From: Desulfitobacterium chlororespirans DSM 11544
GTDB lineage: Bacteria; Bacillota; Desulfitobacteriia; Desulfitobacteriales; Desulfitobacteriaceae
DNA length: 64,000 bases
Assembly (NCBI RefSeq): GCF_900143285.1
Contig: NZ_FRDN01000004.1
Location: 127,878 to 191,877 of the forward strand
Direction of reading: 5' to 3'
In this document: one piece after another, positions 40,835 through 50,872 of the stretch
How positions within the stretch are numbered: position 1 is the first letter of the stretch
How the letters are laid out: every line of letters begins with the position of its first letter
Program-made: the position numbers and the translations under genes
The notes under the pieces: model-generated
Databases searched by the model: none
What the model was told of the DNA's origin: nothing
What the model saw: the letters and a program-made list of their open reading frames with translations, nothing else

Positions 40835-42622
40835 TTATTTTACCCCAAAGAATACCTGACCGGAATAATCCACTCCTGCATCGGGTTCTGGCTCGAACGT
40901 CATATTGATACTTTGGAAAAGTATCTTCAGCTTATACCCGTCGCGGTTTACCTCCAACGTCATTTCATCAGGAGGCAACTCAGATTTATGTTCCTCCCCT
41001 ACTCCGGACAGCCTTTCGGCAAATTCATACAAGCCGGTACTGATCAGTTCGCTGCCCGTGGCGTCTTGAATCGATAGTTTAACCTCTGCTTGGGATAATC
41101 GTTCCACAACCAGCTCATAGGTTTTCTCTTCCAACATAAAAGAAACGGTCTGAGAAGTTATATCCTTCTCATAGCGATTGGAATGAAACTGAAGGGAAAT
41201 ATCATAATCGAAGATATTAATCGGAACTCTGGTATCAAGGAAAGCTGAGAAATACCTATACTCATTCGTATAGTTGGGGTAAGTTGCCGCGAAACCAAAC
41301 GTTTCTCGCATATCATCATAAATAGCAAAATCTTCCGACAGCCATTCAATATATTCCAGCGAACTCTGCCTATTCAAATAGCTTAAAATATTGGTGGTCT
41401 CAATTTTGGTGTTTTCGGAAGCATTAACTTTAGGGGTAAGCTTACCGTCAGCTAAAATTCCTTCTCCTTGCAGAATGCCTTCCAATCGGGTAATCTGACT
41501 TACTCTCGAGACTGTAAAGGCATCAACCGGTGGCAGTATGGAAACAATAGCAAACCCTGCAGCGAGCAGAGCAATAAAACCATTCTTCGTAAGAGGCTTC
41601 AGGCTGAGTATCAACCCAATCACAATGGAAAAGACGCCGAATAGTGCCACATAATACCGAGATTCTGTTATCCCATAGGCATTCAGGCGAATACCCACTG
41701 AAATCATCTGCATGATGACTATGGGGATAAGTATCTTCGGAAACATCTTGCGGTAAAGTAGTGCAAAACGATTTTCAAGGAGGCTTACTAAAATAAACAG
41801 AATTATACCCACTGCAGAATAGATAAGCACCATCGGCCCGAGCTGACCCACCGGCCATTTCATTGTAACGAGAATCTTAATGAAATACGCGAATAGCACC
41901 AGGCTGTATATGCCGACCAAGGGAACCAGAATATAGGATACGAGTATTTCTAGAAAACGGGGATAATATTCCGCGCGCTGCATAGCATCAAAGTCATACT
42001 CTTCCCTGGAGTGGAATTTGGGCAGCAAAGACAAGTAATAAAGCGGTGCGAACATAACCCAGATAAAAGCCATCGTATAGGCGTACGCATCATTATTAAT
42101 ATCAAACAATAGCATATCTACCGCCGCCAGAATCGCGGCGATACCGGCTGAAAGTACCGCAGAATAGAGAATAGAGGTGAAAAATCCTTTGAAATGAATC
42201 AAAGCAACTTTATCAAAATTTGTTTCCCCTTTAAAGGAGGGCACCCACAGGATGGCACACAGCATGGCAAAAACAGCTACAAAGGTACGCACAGTTATTT
42301 CAGCGCTAAGTTCCGGAGCCGGCAGTATGATCAAAAAATATCCTGCGGTTAATACAAGTGATAGGGCATAAACAGCAATTGGTTTATGCGCCAGCTTTTC
42401 AAATCTCTCAATGGAGAATTGAGCGAGCATTCCGATAAATGCTCCTACAGCTAATGCATAAGCTACCTTATTAATATACAAGGCCGGATTGAATTCAATA
42501 TAAATCGTGTACCAAACAATCCCTGTAGCTCCGGCCAGGCAAAATACTGTAAATGGAAAACGGGATACTGCCTTATACAGTCCCTGTAGAAAAAGTTTAA
42601 ACACCTCTTGCCAGTTTTTCAC
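40835..42622 (-). CDS. DUF4153-family membrane protein
   Basis: 595 residues. The first 370 residues hold about ten to twelve hydrophobic segments (for instance FTVFCLAGATGIVWYTIYI and VAYALAVGAFIGMLAQFSI), and the remaining 220 residues form a hydrophilic, probably extracellular domain (about 375-595). This matches the DUF4153 layout. The GTG start at 42622 has AAGGAG upstream. It is convergent with the DUF2201 gene and monocistronic. The function is unknown. Confidence 0.8.
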   Translation of the reverse strand: MKNWQEVFKLFLQGLYKAVSRFPFTVFCLAGATGIVWYTIYIEFNPALYINKVAYALAVGAFIGMLAQFSIERFEKLAHKPIAVYALSLVLTAGYFLIILPAPELSAEITVRTFVAVFAMLCAILWVPSFKGETNFDKVALIHFKGFFTSILYSAVLSAGIAAILAAVDMLLFDINNDAYAYTMAFIWVMFAPLYYLSLLPKFHSREEYDFDAMQRAEYYPRFLEILVSYILVPLVGIYSLVLFAYFIKILVTMKWPVGQLGPMVLIYSAVGIILFILVSLLENRFALLYRKMFPKILIPIVIMQMISVGIRLNAYGITESRYYVALFGVFSIVIGLILSLKPLTKNGFIALLAAGFAIVSILPPVDAFTVSRVSQITRLEGILQGEGILADGKLTPKVNASENTKIETTNILSYLNRQSSLEYIEWLSEDFAIYDDMRETFGFAATYPNYTNEYRYFSAFLDTRVPINIFDYDISLQFHSNRYEKDITSQTVSFMLEEKTYELVVERLSQAEVKLSIQDATGSELISTGLYEFAERLSGVGEEHKSELPPDEMTLEVNRDGYKLKILFQSINMTFEPEPDAGVDYSGQVFFGVK

Positions 42623-42874
42623 TTTTATGCTCCTTCATTCCATATTCTCTACCTTCAGTATAGCACCATTATGTGACGAAAGTGTCCGGTGGACAGTTTC
42701 GGACACACATTAACTGATGAGTAGGCCCCAGATCAAAATGTGTGGCTGCATAAGAGCAACCAAGGACTTCGCCTTTCTGGATGCGTGATTAAAAGGCAAA
42801 CTTGACAGCCTCGTTCATATCAGTGCGAAGACAGTGTCTTCGGGCGAAGCCGGGTTTTCTTTATCAAAAGCATC

Positions 42875-43393
42875 CTATCCTCCGCTCACCTCAATCTGAC
42901 AGATCTTCATGGCCTGCAGGGCGTTTTGGTGCCCTGCCCAAGTCGCCCCTGCACAACAGGATGAGTCAACAACAATCGGAATCTCCGGCATTTTTGCTTT
43001 CAAAATCAGGGCATTGGAAATAACACAGATATCCGTACAAAGGCCGATCAGCTCAATAGACTGTATTTCCTTCATCCCTGCCATCAATTCAGCAAGCTCG
43101 ATTGAACCGAAAGAAGGCTTTTCAATCACCTGACATCCGCTCACATAGACTTTTTGGGAAATTTCCCAGCCGGGCGTCCCTTTTATACAATGCTCTACAG
43201 GCAGCTTTTGCCCTTCTTGTGTCTGCAGATAGGCCTCAGTATGAGTATCTTGTGTATAAAGGACCGTGTCACCGGCAGCTAAATAACTGTCAATTTTCCC
43301 TTTCACTTTATCAACGATTTTTACAGCTTCCTCCGTACCAAGGGCTCCATCAATAAAATCATTCTGCATATCAATGACTATGAGAACCTTCAT
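42875..43393 (-). CDS. pncA: Isochorismatase-like cysteine hydrolase (nicotinamidase type)
   Basis: 172 residues. The catalytic Asp is in VIDMQNDFIDGALG (about residue 8), the Lys in EKPSFGSIEL or nearby (about 94), and the nucleophilic Cys in ELIGLCTDICVISNAL (about 121-128). The residues Asp-x-x-x-His of the metal site appear as DTHTEAY near residue 51. Nicotinamidase, which feeds nicotinate to NAD salvage, is the most likely role, since the protein has the short bacterial length and the LCTDICV signature. GGGAGGAG precedes the ATG. The 250 bases upstream towards DUF4153 contain only a short palindrome (42826-42842). Confidence 0.82.
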   Translation of the reverse strand: MKVLIVIDMQNDFIDGALGTEEAVKIVDKVKGKIDSYLAAGDTVLYTQDTHTEAYLQTQEGQKLPVEHCIKGTPGWEISQKVYVSGCQVIEKPSFGSIELAELMAGMKEIQSIELIGLCTDICVISNALILKAKMPEIPIVVDSSCCAGATWAGHQNALQAMKICQIEVSGG

Positions 43394-43481
43394 TCTTGAA
43401 CTCCTCCCTACTCATTGCTTTTTCTAAGCTTACTTTTTCGCAAAAGTATTTGCAAGCTCTGGCTCCTCCCAAGGGCAAGGT

Positions 43482-44135
43482 TTATCTATCCACTATTCTC
43501 TCGATAAGAAAAACAGCTAAAACAAGGATAGCCGCCAGAGTTAAAGGAATCTCCAGAACAGCAGTTGTAAAATATACATTGCCTAAGATCACTAGGCCGC
43601 TGACGATAGAGGCAGCTAACCAAAGCTTCAAAAATGAGGTTACCTTCTTTTTCTTCATCGTGTTAAAGGCGGTCTTAGAAACATAATAGTAGATCGCAAT
43701 GGCTGCCAAAATGATGATTACTGCATTAATAATATCTCCTATTGTCAATATAAGTCTAAAATTCTTAGTCTCTGCCCATAAATTGGTGATTAGATTTTCC
43801 GCCAGGGCTATAACCCCTAAGACCCCTAAGGATTTAAGAAAGATGGCTATAAACTCTATTATTCTCTCTTTTAGAGTTTTCTTCGGCATGGCAGCGATGA
43901 TTTCATCACATACTTCTTTATAATCACCTCCCATGATCTTTTCAATAGTGTCCCCCCGCTGCTGACCATCTAATATCATATGGATAATATCTTCTCTGAC
44001 ACTTTCCTGATTATAATCGATCATGTTAGAACTTCTAATATAAACAATCATATTTGTATACACTTCTTGGTTTTCCTTGAAAATTCCCTTTTCCCGCAGG
44101 TTATTTCTCTTCAACAGTTCCTTCGCCTTCTTCAA
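43482..44135 (-). CDS. PadR-associated integral membrane protein
   Basis: 217 residues from the TTG at 44135, which has GGAGGAAG upstream but lies inside the PadR gene; ATG starts at about residue 29 are also possible. An N-terminal soluble part (about 35-85) with EDIIHMILDGQQRGDTIEKIMGGDYKEVCDEI resembles the DUF1048/DUF1700-type domains that follow padR genes. Four membrane segments follow (about 90-215). Such pairs are thought to sense envelope stress, with the PadR protein as repressor. The function is unknown. Confidence 0.65.
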   Translation of the reverse strand: MKKAKELLKRNNLREKGIFKENQEVYTNMIVYIRSSNMIDYNQESVREDIIHMILDGQQRGDTIEKIMGGDYKEVCDEIIAAMPKKTLKERIIEFIAIFLKSLGVLGVIALAENLITNLWAETKNFRLILTIGDIINAVIIILAAIAIYYYVSKTAFNTMKKKKVTSFLKLWLAASIVSGLVILGNVYFTTAVLEIPLTLAAILVLAVFLIERIVDR

Positions 44136-44460
44136 CTTCCTCCACCTCCATAAACAGCTGATTTATAGCATACTCAAGCTCTTGCCAATTTTCCTTAAAC
44201 TGGGCCAGAGCAACGATCCCTTTTTCCGTCAAATGATAGTATTTCCGTGGTGGTCCACTATTGGACTCTCGCAGGGTTGCCTCGATCATCTCCCCTTTCT
44301 GCAAACGTAAAATAATCGGATATATGGTGCCTTCCGATATGGCTCCAAATCCGTATTTCTCCAATTGCTCCGAAATCTCATAAGCATAGGTTTCCTTTTT
44401 GCGTATGATTTCCAGGATACAACCTTCTAACATTCCCTTAAGCATTTGTGAAGGAATCAT
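44101..44460 (-). CDS. PadR-family transcriptional regulator
   Basis: 119 residues from ATG 44460 with GAGGGGG 6 bases upstream; the open frame further upstream has no homology. The winged helix begins MLKGMLEGCILEIIRKKETYAYEISEQL and continues GTIYPIILRLQKGEMIEA and GPPRKYYHLTEKG, typical of PadR. It overlaps the start of the membrane-protein gene, with which it forms a two-gene unit. The inverted repeat around 44480-44520 (TATCTTGCAATACA with TGTATTGCAAGATA) is a probable autoregulatory operator. Confidence 0.9.
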   Translation of the reverse strand: MIPSQMLKGMLEGCILEIIRKKETYAYEISEQLEKYGFGAISEGTIYPIILRLQKGEMIEATLRESNSGPPRKYYHLTEKGIVALAQFKENWQELEYAINQLFMEVEEVEEGEGTVEEK

Positions 44461-44480
44461 AACAAGCCCCCTCAGGTATC

Positions 44481-44518
44481 TTGCAATACATACTACTGTT
44501 ATATTGTATTGCAAGATA
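44481..44518. promoter_or_regulatory. Inverted repeat in the padR promoter, candidate operator
   Basis: ATCTTGCAATACA on the plus strand is mirrored by TGTATTGCAAGAT (spacer about 14 bases of AT-rich sequence), 20-60 bases upstream of the padR start. PadR proteins bind such dyads over their own promoters. Confidence 0.6.
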
Positions 44519-44605
44519 CTCAATCTGTCAACCCAATCCCTTCTTGAATGAAAAATTAACTGTATAACTCCTTCTCCCCTTGTTAGAAGCAGAAGATTAA
44601 CCTGG

Positions 44606-44826
44606 TGATCTATATTTACTGACAACCAAGACGGAAGAAAAGCTCCAGACCTTCTCCCGAAGGTATAAGACCCGCTGGGTCCTATCCGGGAGAGGAAAAG
44701 AGCTTTTCTTACCGAAATTATATGAAATTGTGTGGGGAAGCTGAAGAATGTTGAAGCGAAAGATATGACGTTGAAGATAAGTGATGCGAAAACAGAAGGA
44801 TCTGCCAGGCAGGCTCAGGAGCGGCC
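44606..44826 (+). pseudogene. Decayed 3' fragment of a DUF2201 (VWA-like) gene
   Basis: About 220 bases align with the 3' end of the DUF2201 gene (40576-40785), including GAAGAAAAGCTCCAGACC, a stretch reading GGGTCCT.TCCGG.AGAGGAAAAGAGCTTT, and the final CAGG.TCAGGAG. The reading frame is broken by indels and stop codons. Its last bases overlap the 3' end of the EamA gene. It is a remnant of a duplicated copy. Confidence 0.8.
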
Positions 44827-45720
44827 GGACAGTTGAACCTCATGGTCGGTTTTACTCTGCGGGCGCTGGCCGGGCTTGAGCAGCAGGGTAACCAGCATCC
44901 CGCTGATGATCAAGGCGCTGCCTGAGATTTGCTTCATCCCGATCACATCACCGACAAGGAGCCAGCCGAAAACGCCGCCGAATACCGGTTCCAGGACAAA
45001 GATCAAGGCCGCCGTCGTGGCTGTCAAGTAACCCTGAGCCCAATTCTGTACAGCAGTATTGACCGCCGTGCCAAACAGAATGGCGAAAAGAACCAACCCC
45101 AGCAAAGCGGGTGTGAATTGGACCGCAGACAATCCGGGTTCGGTAAATACGGCCAGGACCAGGGAAAAAATTGCTGTGACCCCGATTTGGATAATGGCCA
45201 GGACCATCGGATCATGTTTGCTGGCAAAGCGGCTGATCAAGACCATACTGACGGCAAAGAAAACAGCTCCGACAAAAACCAGCAGATCACCAAAGCCGAT
45301 GGTAAAGTCCCTTTCCAGGCTTAACAGGGCAAGGCCTGCGGTAGCCAGGCACACTCCAAGGATCATGTTGTATCTTGGCAGGCACTTGCACAAAAAGGAT
45401 TCCATAACGGGTACCAATACCACATACAGCCCCGCCAGAAAACCGGCTTTGGACGCCGTCGTGTAATTAAGACCCATCGTCTGCAAAACATAACCACAGG
45501 CTATGGCTAAACCAATGAGCACCCCTGCCTGGAGGGTTTGCTTCGGAATATGCCTCAGGCGCTTATGAAAGCAGATGGCTAAGACAAGAAAAGCTCCGGC
45601 AAAGCGCAAGAAGGTATAGTAATTAGGGGTAATGTCCGCCATGATCAGCTTGCTGACGGCAAAGCTGGCTCCCCAGAGAATGGTGACAAAGAGTATACCC
45701 AGCTCAGGTTTGTATTTCAT
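44815..45720 (-). CDS. EamA/DMT-family permease
   Basis: 301 residues with ten hydrophobic segments arranged as two EamA repeats (first ILFVTILWGASFAVSKLIM, second GDLLVFVGAVFFAVSMVLI). The signature ALIFVLEPVFGGVFGWLLVGD is near residue 250. Members export amino acids, metabolites or drugs. The ATG at 45720 has AAAGGCAG upstream. The gene stands alone between the PadR unit and the phosphodiesterase, and its 3' end abuts the DUF2201 fragment. The cargo is unknown. Confidence 0.88.
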   Translation of the reverse strand: MKYKPELGILFVTILWGASFAVSKLIMADITPNYYTFLRFAGAFLVLAICFHKRLRHIPKQTLQAGVLIGLAIACGYVLQTMGLNYTTASKAGFLAGLYVVLVPVMESFLCKCLPRYNMILGVCLATAGLALLSLERDFTIGFGDLLVFVGAVFFAVSMVLISRFASKHDPMVLAIIQIGVTAIFSLVLAVFTEPGLSAVQFTPALLGLVLFAILFGTAVNTAVQNWAQGYLTATTAALIFVLEPVFGGVFGWLLVGDVIGMKQISGSALIISGMLVTLLLKPGQRPQSKTDHEVQLSGRS

Positions 45721-45771
45721 ACATAGGGTCTGCCTTTCATCGAATGATGGGAGAATTAAAAAGCGTCAGAA

Positions 45772-47823
45772 CTAAAAGGCTTCTTTAAAAATTTGATAGA
45801 CAGGGGCACCTTCACATTCTCTGGGAAAACCAATGCCCATCAATGCCGCAATGGTTGGTGCAACATCGACCTGGCGGATCACACGCTCCGTCTGATAGCC
45901 CTGCTTGATTCCCTGACCCGCGGCGATGAAAATAGGCGATACCGAGGTATTGGTGTACCCCCAATAAGTAGGTAAGCTATCCCCATGGACACGGCTGAAA
46001 CCTTCTTCAATACAGAAAAAGATATCGCCGCAGTCTTTGCCGTTAACCCCCAAGATGGCCGCTTCTTTATCACGCATCGCGATGGAAACGATGCGTTTTC
46101 CCGTTTTCGGGTCGCGATAATTGTAAAGATCATCGATGATCTGTTCTTCCAGTGCGTACTTCTGATCAGGATCAACGATACCGTGCTCATAGCGGTCTTT
46201 AAGATTGAGATAGATCCAATGGGCCCTGGAGTTGATGGCTTTGGTCTTTGACCAGTCAACATTCCTTAAGGATTCGCCATTTTCATCCTTCTCCAATACG
46301 GTATAACCCAATTCTTCCATGACACCGGTGGTGACGCCGCTGCTATCCCCTAATACCGGCGGAATTCCTTCGCCGACGATCAAGCCGTGGTCTGAGACGA
46401 TCAATACGGTATAGTCTTCGTCTAAATAATGGAGAAACTGTCCCAGATAGCGGTCCGTCTGCCGATAGAATTCCTCAATGAAACCCTGGTATTGTTTTTC
46501 ATCGGTATGTGCCCATTCCGGTTGATTTTTAGCGCAATGCCATAGCTGATGACCACCACAGTCTACATTATGAAGATGGCTGAACACCAAATCGTATTGG
46601 TTTTCGGCGATCAGATGATTTAAAGCTCTGGCCTGCCACTGGCAATAAATCTCCCAGGCCGGGATAAAGGCATGTTCGATCAGTTCGGGATTTTCCCCTC
46701 CGACCAGACCTACCGGCGGCACCAGACCGACATTTTGGATGACCTGCTGGTAAAGAGAGGGCGGGGACCAAATATCATCGTTGGCAATATCTAAAGCGGC
46801 GCTCATCCAAAAACGCACTTCCGAGCCATCCTCAGCTAATTCCAGGACCTTAAAGGCTCTGCTGCCTTGGTAGGTTTTTTCGTCTTTCTGAATGGTGTCC
46901 ACGATATCCCCGATCATTTCACCACGCTTGACCACCACCAGGGGCTGGGTGTCCTTTTTGGAACGGTAGAGGGCTACCCGGTCATAGGTCCCGTCTTCCC
47001 CTTTTAAAATGAGGGCCGGCCGTCTCAGGAGACCATCGGAAGTCAAAACTGTAAATTCCTTGGCCCCTTCCGGTGCGTCAGCCCAATTTACGGCCTCTTT
47101 CAGAGGTGAGTTCACCACATCATAAGCGATGCGGCACCCCACATAAAGCTCTGTATCTTCATAGGTCATGATATAGGTTTTCATATCACGCCCATCGGTA
47201 ATTTCGCCGCTGAACCAAAGGTCGGCGCTTGTTTCCTGGTTCTCTTTTTCCCCAAGCAGATCGTTGAGATCGGTGATGATACAGCCCATACCCTGAGCAC
47301 GCTCCATCCTAGGAACGAAAACAACCTCCTGGATATCTTCATTGGCCACCACGATCCGCTCCCAATCGATACAGGCAACGGCCATGTTGACGGATTCCGG
47401 CTGGGTGCCGTCCACCACATGAAGGTTAGGGCTATCGGAGGTCGGAGGCCAGGAGCTGCCGGGCCAGTGCCATACCAGGGTCTTTTTGCCGGCGGCGGCT
47501 GCCGTATTCCAAAGGGGTTCGGCTTCACAGAATTGCGAGTTGAGATTATAGGTCACTGCATCCAAGTTTTTGCGGGATTGCCGCCAAAAATCGGTGATGC
47601 CATGGGTACCGGGATAAGAGCCTGTTGCCAGGGTCGTCCAGCAAGGAGGGGTTACGGTAGGAATGGCTCCCATCAACACGAGATCCTCGCGAGCGGAACC
47701 ACGTTCGATGAAGGCTCTGATATTGGGCAGTTTACCCTCGTCTACCAACTTTTTTGTGATTCTGGGGTCCATACCATCAATACCAAGGACAATGACTTTT
47801 TCACTTGTGCTGCCTCTATTCAT
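45772..47823 (-). CDS. Alkaline-phosphatase-superfamily phosphodiesterase/pyrophosphatase
   Basis: 683 residues. The metal Asp lies in VLGIDGMDPRITKKL near residue 16, the nucleophile Thr in TVTPPCWTTLATGSYPGTHGITDFW (about 60-80), and further metal ligands in HLHNVDCGGHQLWH (about 420) and LIVSDHGLIVGEG (about 480). This is the type I phosphodiesterase/nucleotide pyrophosphatase group, which hydrolyses phosphodiesters or phosphonates. A long insertion (about 130-400) is specific to this subgroup. There is no signal peptide, which is unusual, so it should be cytoplasmic. AGGAGG precedes the ATG. The substrate is unknown. Confidence 0.85.
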   Translation of the reverse strand: MNRGSTSEKVIVLGIDGMDPRITKKLVDEGKLPNIRAFIERGSAREDLVLMGAIPTVTPPCWTTLATGSYPGTHGITDFWRQSRKNLDAVTYNLNSQFCEAEPLWNTAAAAGKKTLVWHWPGSSWPPTSDSPNLHVVDGTQPESVNMAVACIDWERIVVANEDIQEVVFVPRMERAQGMGCIITDLNDLLGEKENQETSADLWFSGEITDGRDMKTYIMTYEDTELYVGCRIAYDVVNSPLKEAVNWADAPEGAKEFTVLTSDGLLRRPALILKGEDGTYDRVALYRSKKDTQPLVVVKRGEMIGDIVDTIQKDEKTYQGSRAFKVLELAEDGSEVRFWMSAALDIANDDIWSPPSLYQQVIQNVGLVPPVGLVGGENPELIEHAFIPAWEIYCQWQARALNHLIAENQYDLVFSHLHNVDCGGHQLWHCAKNQPEWAHTDEKQYQGFIEEFYRQTDRYLGQFLHYLDEDYTVLIVSDHGLIVGEGIPPVLGDSSGVTTGVMEELGYTVLEKDENGESLRNVDWSKTKAINSRAHWIYLNLKDRYEHGIVDPDQKYALEEQIIDDLYNYRDPKTGKRIVSIAMRDKEAAILGVNGKDCGDIFFCIEEGFSRVHGDSLPTYWGYTNTSVSPIFIAAGQGIKQGYQTERVIRQVDVAPTIAALMGIGFPRECEGAPVYQIFKEAF

Positions 47824-47960
47824 GATTCGACCTCCTATTTGAGAAAAACTTTACAAAACACCTTACAATGGATATGGTACCTTACCCTATCCCGTTTGTC
47901 TGTATCGTTTTTCAGAGAGGGGATATCGGCAAAACCTTGAACTAGTTATCACATGGAACA

Positions 47961-47985
47961 AGCCGAACCTGAAAAAGGCTCGGCT
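47961..47985 (-). terminator. Possible terminator after the LysR gene
   Basis: AGCCGA and TCGGCT, with an inner CCT/AGG pairing, form a 9-bp interrupted stem about 48 bases past the LysR stop. The following U run is short. Confidence 0.35.
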
Positions 47986-48032
47986 CTGCAGGGAATTGGC
48001 GGCCCCCATGAAACATGAAAGGAGCCCGGGGG

Positions 48033-48953
48033 TTAAACAGTTTTATACACGGTGTACCCCAGTCTGGTCAGGATCTTTCTGAAGTAATCCAAAAAAACAG
48101 TGTAATTTTTGGTCAGCTTATAGCGGGTATTCTCTATGTAACCAAACTGCGCCGATAAATAAATATCATCGATCCGCACCGGCTTCATCAAATTACTTTT
48201 AACATAGATATCATCAGCCACCATAAAGCGCGGGAGAAGAGAAACATAGGGGCCGTTGATGATCATCTTTTTCAGGGTGTTTAAATTGCTGACCTGAGAT
48301 TCCACCTTGGGCATGGAAAAAGCCAGAATATCCTTAGCCCAATCGCTGTTGGGGGTGACGAAATCATCCCCCAGGGCAATATAGGGCTGACTCAGCATCT
48401 GCTCCAGGGACACGCTCCCCTGCTCCCAAAAAGGAGACTGATGACCGATATAAAGCACGTACTCATCTTCGAACAGAGGGGTATACTTGAGGTCGGCGGT
48501 GAGCAACTTGGGGATGTAGGCTACTATCCCCAAAACCGAACTCCCTGAGGCAACCCGGGGATAGATCGCCTCACTTTCCAAAGAGGCCGCCGCTACTTTA
48601 CAGAAGACCTTGGCCCCCTCCATCTCTAAAAGCACCTGAGGCAGGATTTCTTCGCAGATGCTCAACACAACGGCAATATTAATGGTCTCGCAATAGGAAC
48701 TATTGCTGGCCAGCAGTTCAATCTCTTCAACCATGGCAAAGATAACATCCGCTTTATCCATAATCTCCATGCAGATATCCGTAGGAGTGCAGCCGCGATT
48801 AGAGCGGTTTAAAAGCTTGGCACCCAGTTCTTTTTCCAAATTGGTAATCGCCGCGCTGAAGGAAGGCTGAGAGATAAAGTTTTCCCGTGCTGCAATAGAC
48901 AAGGATCGATAACGGATAGCTTCTTTTAAATAATGCAACTGCTCCAGTTTCAT
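48033..48953 (-). CDS. LysR-family transcriptional regulator
   Basis: 306 residues. The N-terminal winged helix reads MKLEQLHYLKEAIRYRSLSIAARENFISQPSFSAAITNLEKELG, followed by a LysR substrate-binding domain (about 90-300). Recognition is clear, although the helix-turn-helix has FISQPSFS in place of the more usual VSQPALS. AAGGAG precedes the ATG. The gene is not divergent from a likely target: the lipoprotein gene upstream runs the same way, so the target cannot be read from the context. The effector is unknown. Confidence 0.9.
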   Translation of the reverse strand: MKLEQLHYLKEAIRYRSLSIAARENFISQPSFSAAITNLEKELGAKLLNRSNRGCTPTDICMEIMDKADVIFAMVEEIELLASNSSYCETINIAVVLSICEEILPQVLLEMEGAKVFCKVAAASLESEAIYPRVASGSSVLGIVAYIPKLLTADLKYTPLFEDEYVLYIGHQSPFWEQGSVSLEQMLSQPYIALGDDFVTPNSDWAKDILAFSMPKVESQVSNLNTLKKMIINGPYVSLLPRFMVADDIYVKSNLMKPVRIDDIYLSAQFGYIENTRYKLTKNYTVFLDYFRKILTRLGYTVYKTV

Positions 48954-49171
48954 AATGATCGCTCCTTCCAGTCGAACATTGAGAGGAAGTAAACTTCACA
49001 AGGTGAATTTGTACTAACTATATCATAATACAGCATCCCTGATGAAAAAATCTATAGCCGACAGGAGCGGTTTCCGGCGATGATAAAAGCACCGTCATAG
49101 CGATTTGAAGTCCCTATGATTTCTACACTGCTGATATGCCGGAGCAATTATAAGGAGGAGCAGAAAGCGAA

Positions 49172-50737
49172 TTAATCTGTGATCGTAAATTCAAATGTGG
49201 CTAATGTTTGACCTGTACTATCCATAATGATTGTGAGGCTGCCTGGACCAGGATTACAGGATTGCGAGCACCCCCAACTCTCCTGATTACCTGCAACGAA
49301 ATAGTACCGTTCATTTTCAGATGTCGTGCCATCCGGCCACTCCCAAATAAGGGTTAAATTTTCCTCACCCGCCCAGCCGTAGTAACGGCCCGCAAGATAC
49401 AAGGTTTCTCCTGATTTAAAAGATGTTTTAGGATTAACAGGTTTCACTGTCGTACTATCAGACCGCACATCAAGTTTTTCGCAAAGCCAGCCTTCAAAGC
49501 GTGGCGAGCCCTCCGTATAGGGATTTCCTGATTTTTTCACAGTTTCAGGCGGCTTGGCGGGACTATCAGAAGGCACCAAATTATTTGCTTCTACCCGCGT
49601 TTCTATTTTTGATTGGGACCCTTCTTCAATATTATTTGCCGGTTCTTGGTTCTTGCTCACGGAGACCATAGGGGAATTACGGGAAATATAAAGGCCCAGG
49701 CTCTCGTTTGTTACAGAATAAAAATAATTCATTCGCCCGCCAATTGCAGGACGGTTCTCTTCACGGCTGATATTATCGATTTTAATGGTATCAAGGATGT
49801 CGGATGCCCGCGCATCATCCAATGCATTCACCGCTATGGTAAGTGTATAACCAAACCGGCTCAGGCTGTCGGATGTGACACTATTCAAAAGAGCAATAAA
49901 TTCAACCCGTTCCAGCCTGCCTGCATCAGAAGCAAAGAGGTACATCCTTACTCCCGGTCCCAGTGAATAATAGACTCCTTCACAGATGTCAGGCGACAAC
50001 CCTTCCAAATCTTCAGCCCCGACAGAAACAGGGCGGGTATCCGACAAAAGCGGCATCTCTTTCTTCATCGCATATTCATCAAGCTTCGCGACAAAGTCAG
50101 CTATTGTCCAATCGATCTTTTGTGATGTTATTTCACCATTTGCAAAATCAAGGGCTTGCATATCGATGAGTTCTTCGCCAGTCGCACAAACGTTGAAAGT
50201 GGTAAAAGCCTCATTATTTTCATGAAAATATTCAAAAGCTCCATTCGCAGCAAGAGATTGTCCTTTGCCGAAGGAAACGCCAATAGCCAGCTGATTGCTA
50301 AGCTCCTCCCATCTATCCGGTTCAAAGAAAAAAGGCAAAGAAGATAAAATGTAGCTTTGTAATTCTTCAGCTGGAGCTGATATTTCATCGTGATTCGTAT
50401 AAAAAATAAGCTGATGTAATCTGTTATCTTCCGGATCTGAAATGAAATATAAATACATTCCACGACTTGGCATATATAAATCACATTGATAAGATGCACT
50501 GGCAAAAGCATGTGTTAATTCGCTGTGTACCCCCATCTCCAGCGTAGGATAGCCATTTTTATTCAGGCGCGTATCCAACCAGGAAATTACTTCGCGTCCG
50601 GTAATAACAGCGGGGCCGCTAACCGTTTCATCAGGATTTGCAGAAATGCCGTCACGGCTATTCTGCAAAGAAGATGAGGAGCATCCGCAAAAGAAAATGG
50701 CCACTGCAATAAGCAAAAAAAGAACTTTTTTCATCAT
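49172..50737 (-). CDS. Hypothetical surface lipoprotein
   Basis: 521 residues from ATG 50737 (GGAAGG 6 bases upstream); an upstream frame to 50788 has no signal. The signal peptide MMKKVLFLLIAVAIFFCGC ends in a lipobox at Cys19, so the protein is outside and lipid-anchored. I recognise no known domain in residues 40-400. The last 80 residues form a separate small beta-rich module (GWAGEENLTLIWEWPDGTTSE, then CSQSCNPGPGSLTI) that resembles an Ig- or cellulosome-like binding domain. A linker rich in Pro, Ser and Asn (about 390-430) separates the two. The function is unknown. Confidence 0.75.
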   Translation of the reverse strand: MMKKVLFLLIAVAIFFCGCSSSSLQNSRDGISANPDETVSGPAVITGREVISWLDTRLNKNGYPTLEMGVHSELTHAFASASYQCDLYMPSRGMYLYFISDPEDNRLHQLIFYTNHDEISAPAEELQSYILSSLPFFFEPDRWEELSNQLAIGVSFGKGQSLAANGAFEYFHENNEAFTTFNVCATGEELIDMQALDFANGEITSQKIDWTIADFVAKLDEYAMKKEMPLLSDTRPVSVGAEDLEGLSPDICEGVYYSLGPGVRMYLFASDAGRLERVEFIALLNSVTSDSLSRFGYTLTIAVNALDDARASDILDTIKIDNISREENRPAIGGRMNYFYSVTNESLGLYISRNSPMVSVSKNQEPANNIEEGSQSKIETRVEANNLVPSDSPAKPPETVKKSGNPYTEGSPRFEGWLCEKLDVRSDSTTVKPVNPKTSFKSGETLYLAGRYYGWAGEENLTLIWEWPDGTTSENERYYFVAGNQESWGCSQSCNPGPGSLTIIMDSTGQTLATFEFTITD

Positions 50738-50872
50738 ATCACGCCTTCCAAAATTGCATATTTCCTTGTTGTACACAACCCAATGCAATTGTTATTCAAA
50801 CTTCTCAGATATCTCCACCAGCTGCATAGGTCATATATGGTAATTATAAAGGAAACTTCTTACAATGAATAT

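Noticed and set aside
42682-42706. GTGTCCG/CGGACAC dyad as the end of an insertion sequence
   Set aside because: Only one 7-bp dyad, with no transposase, target duplication or second end. It could equally be a hairpin near the DUF4153 gene start.
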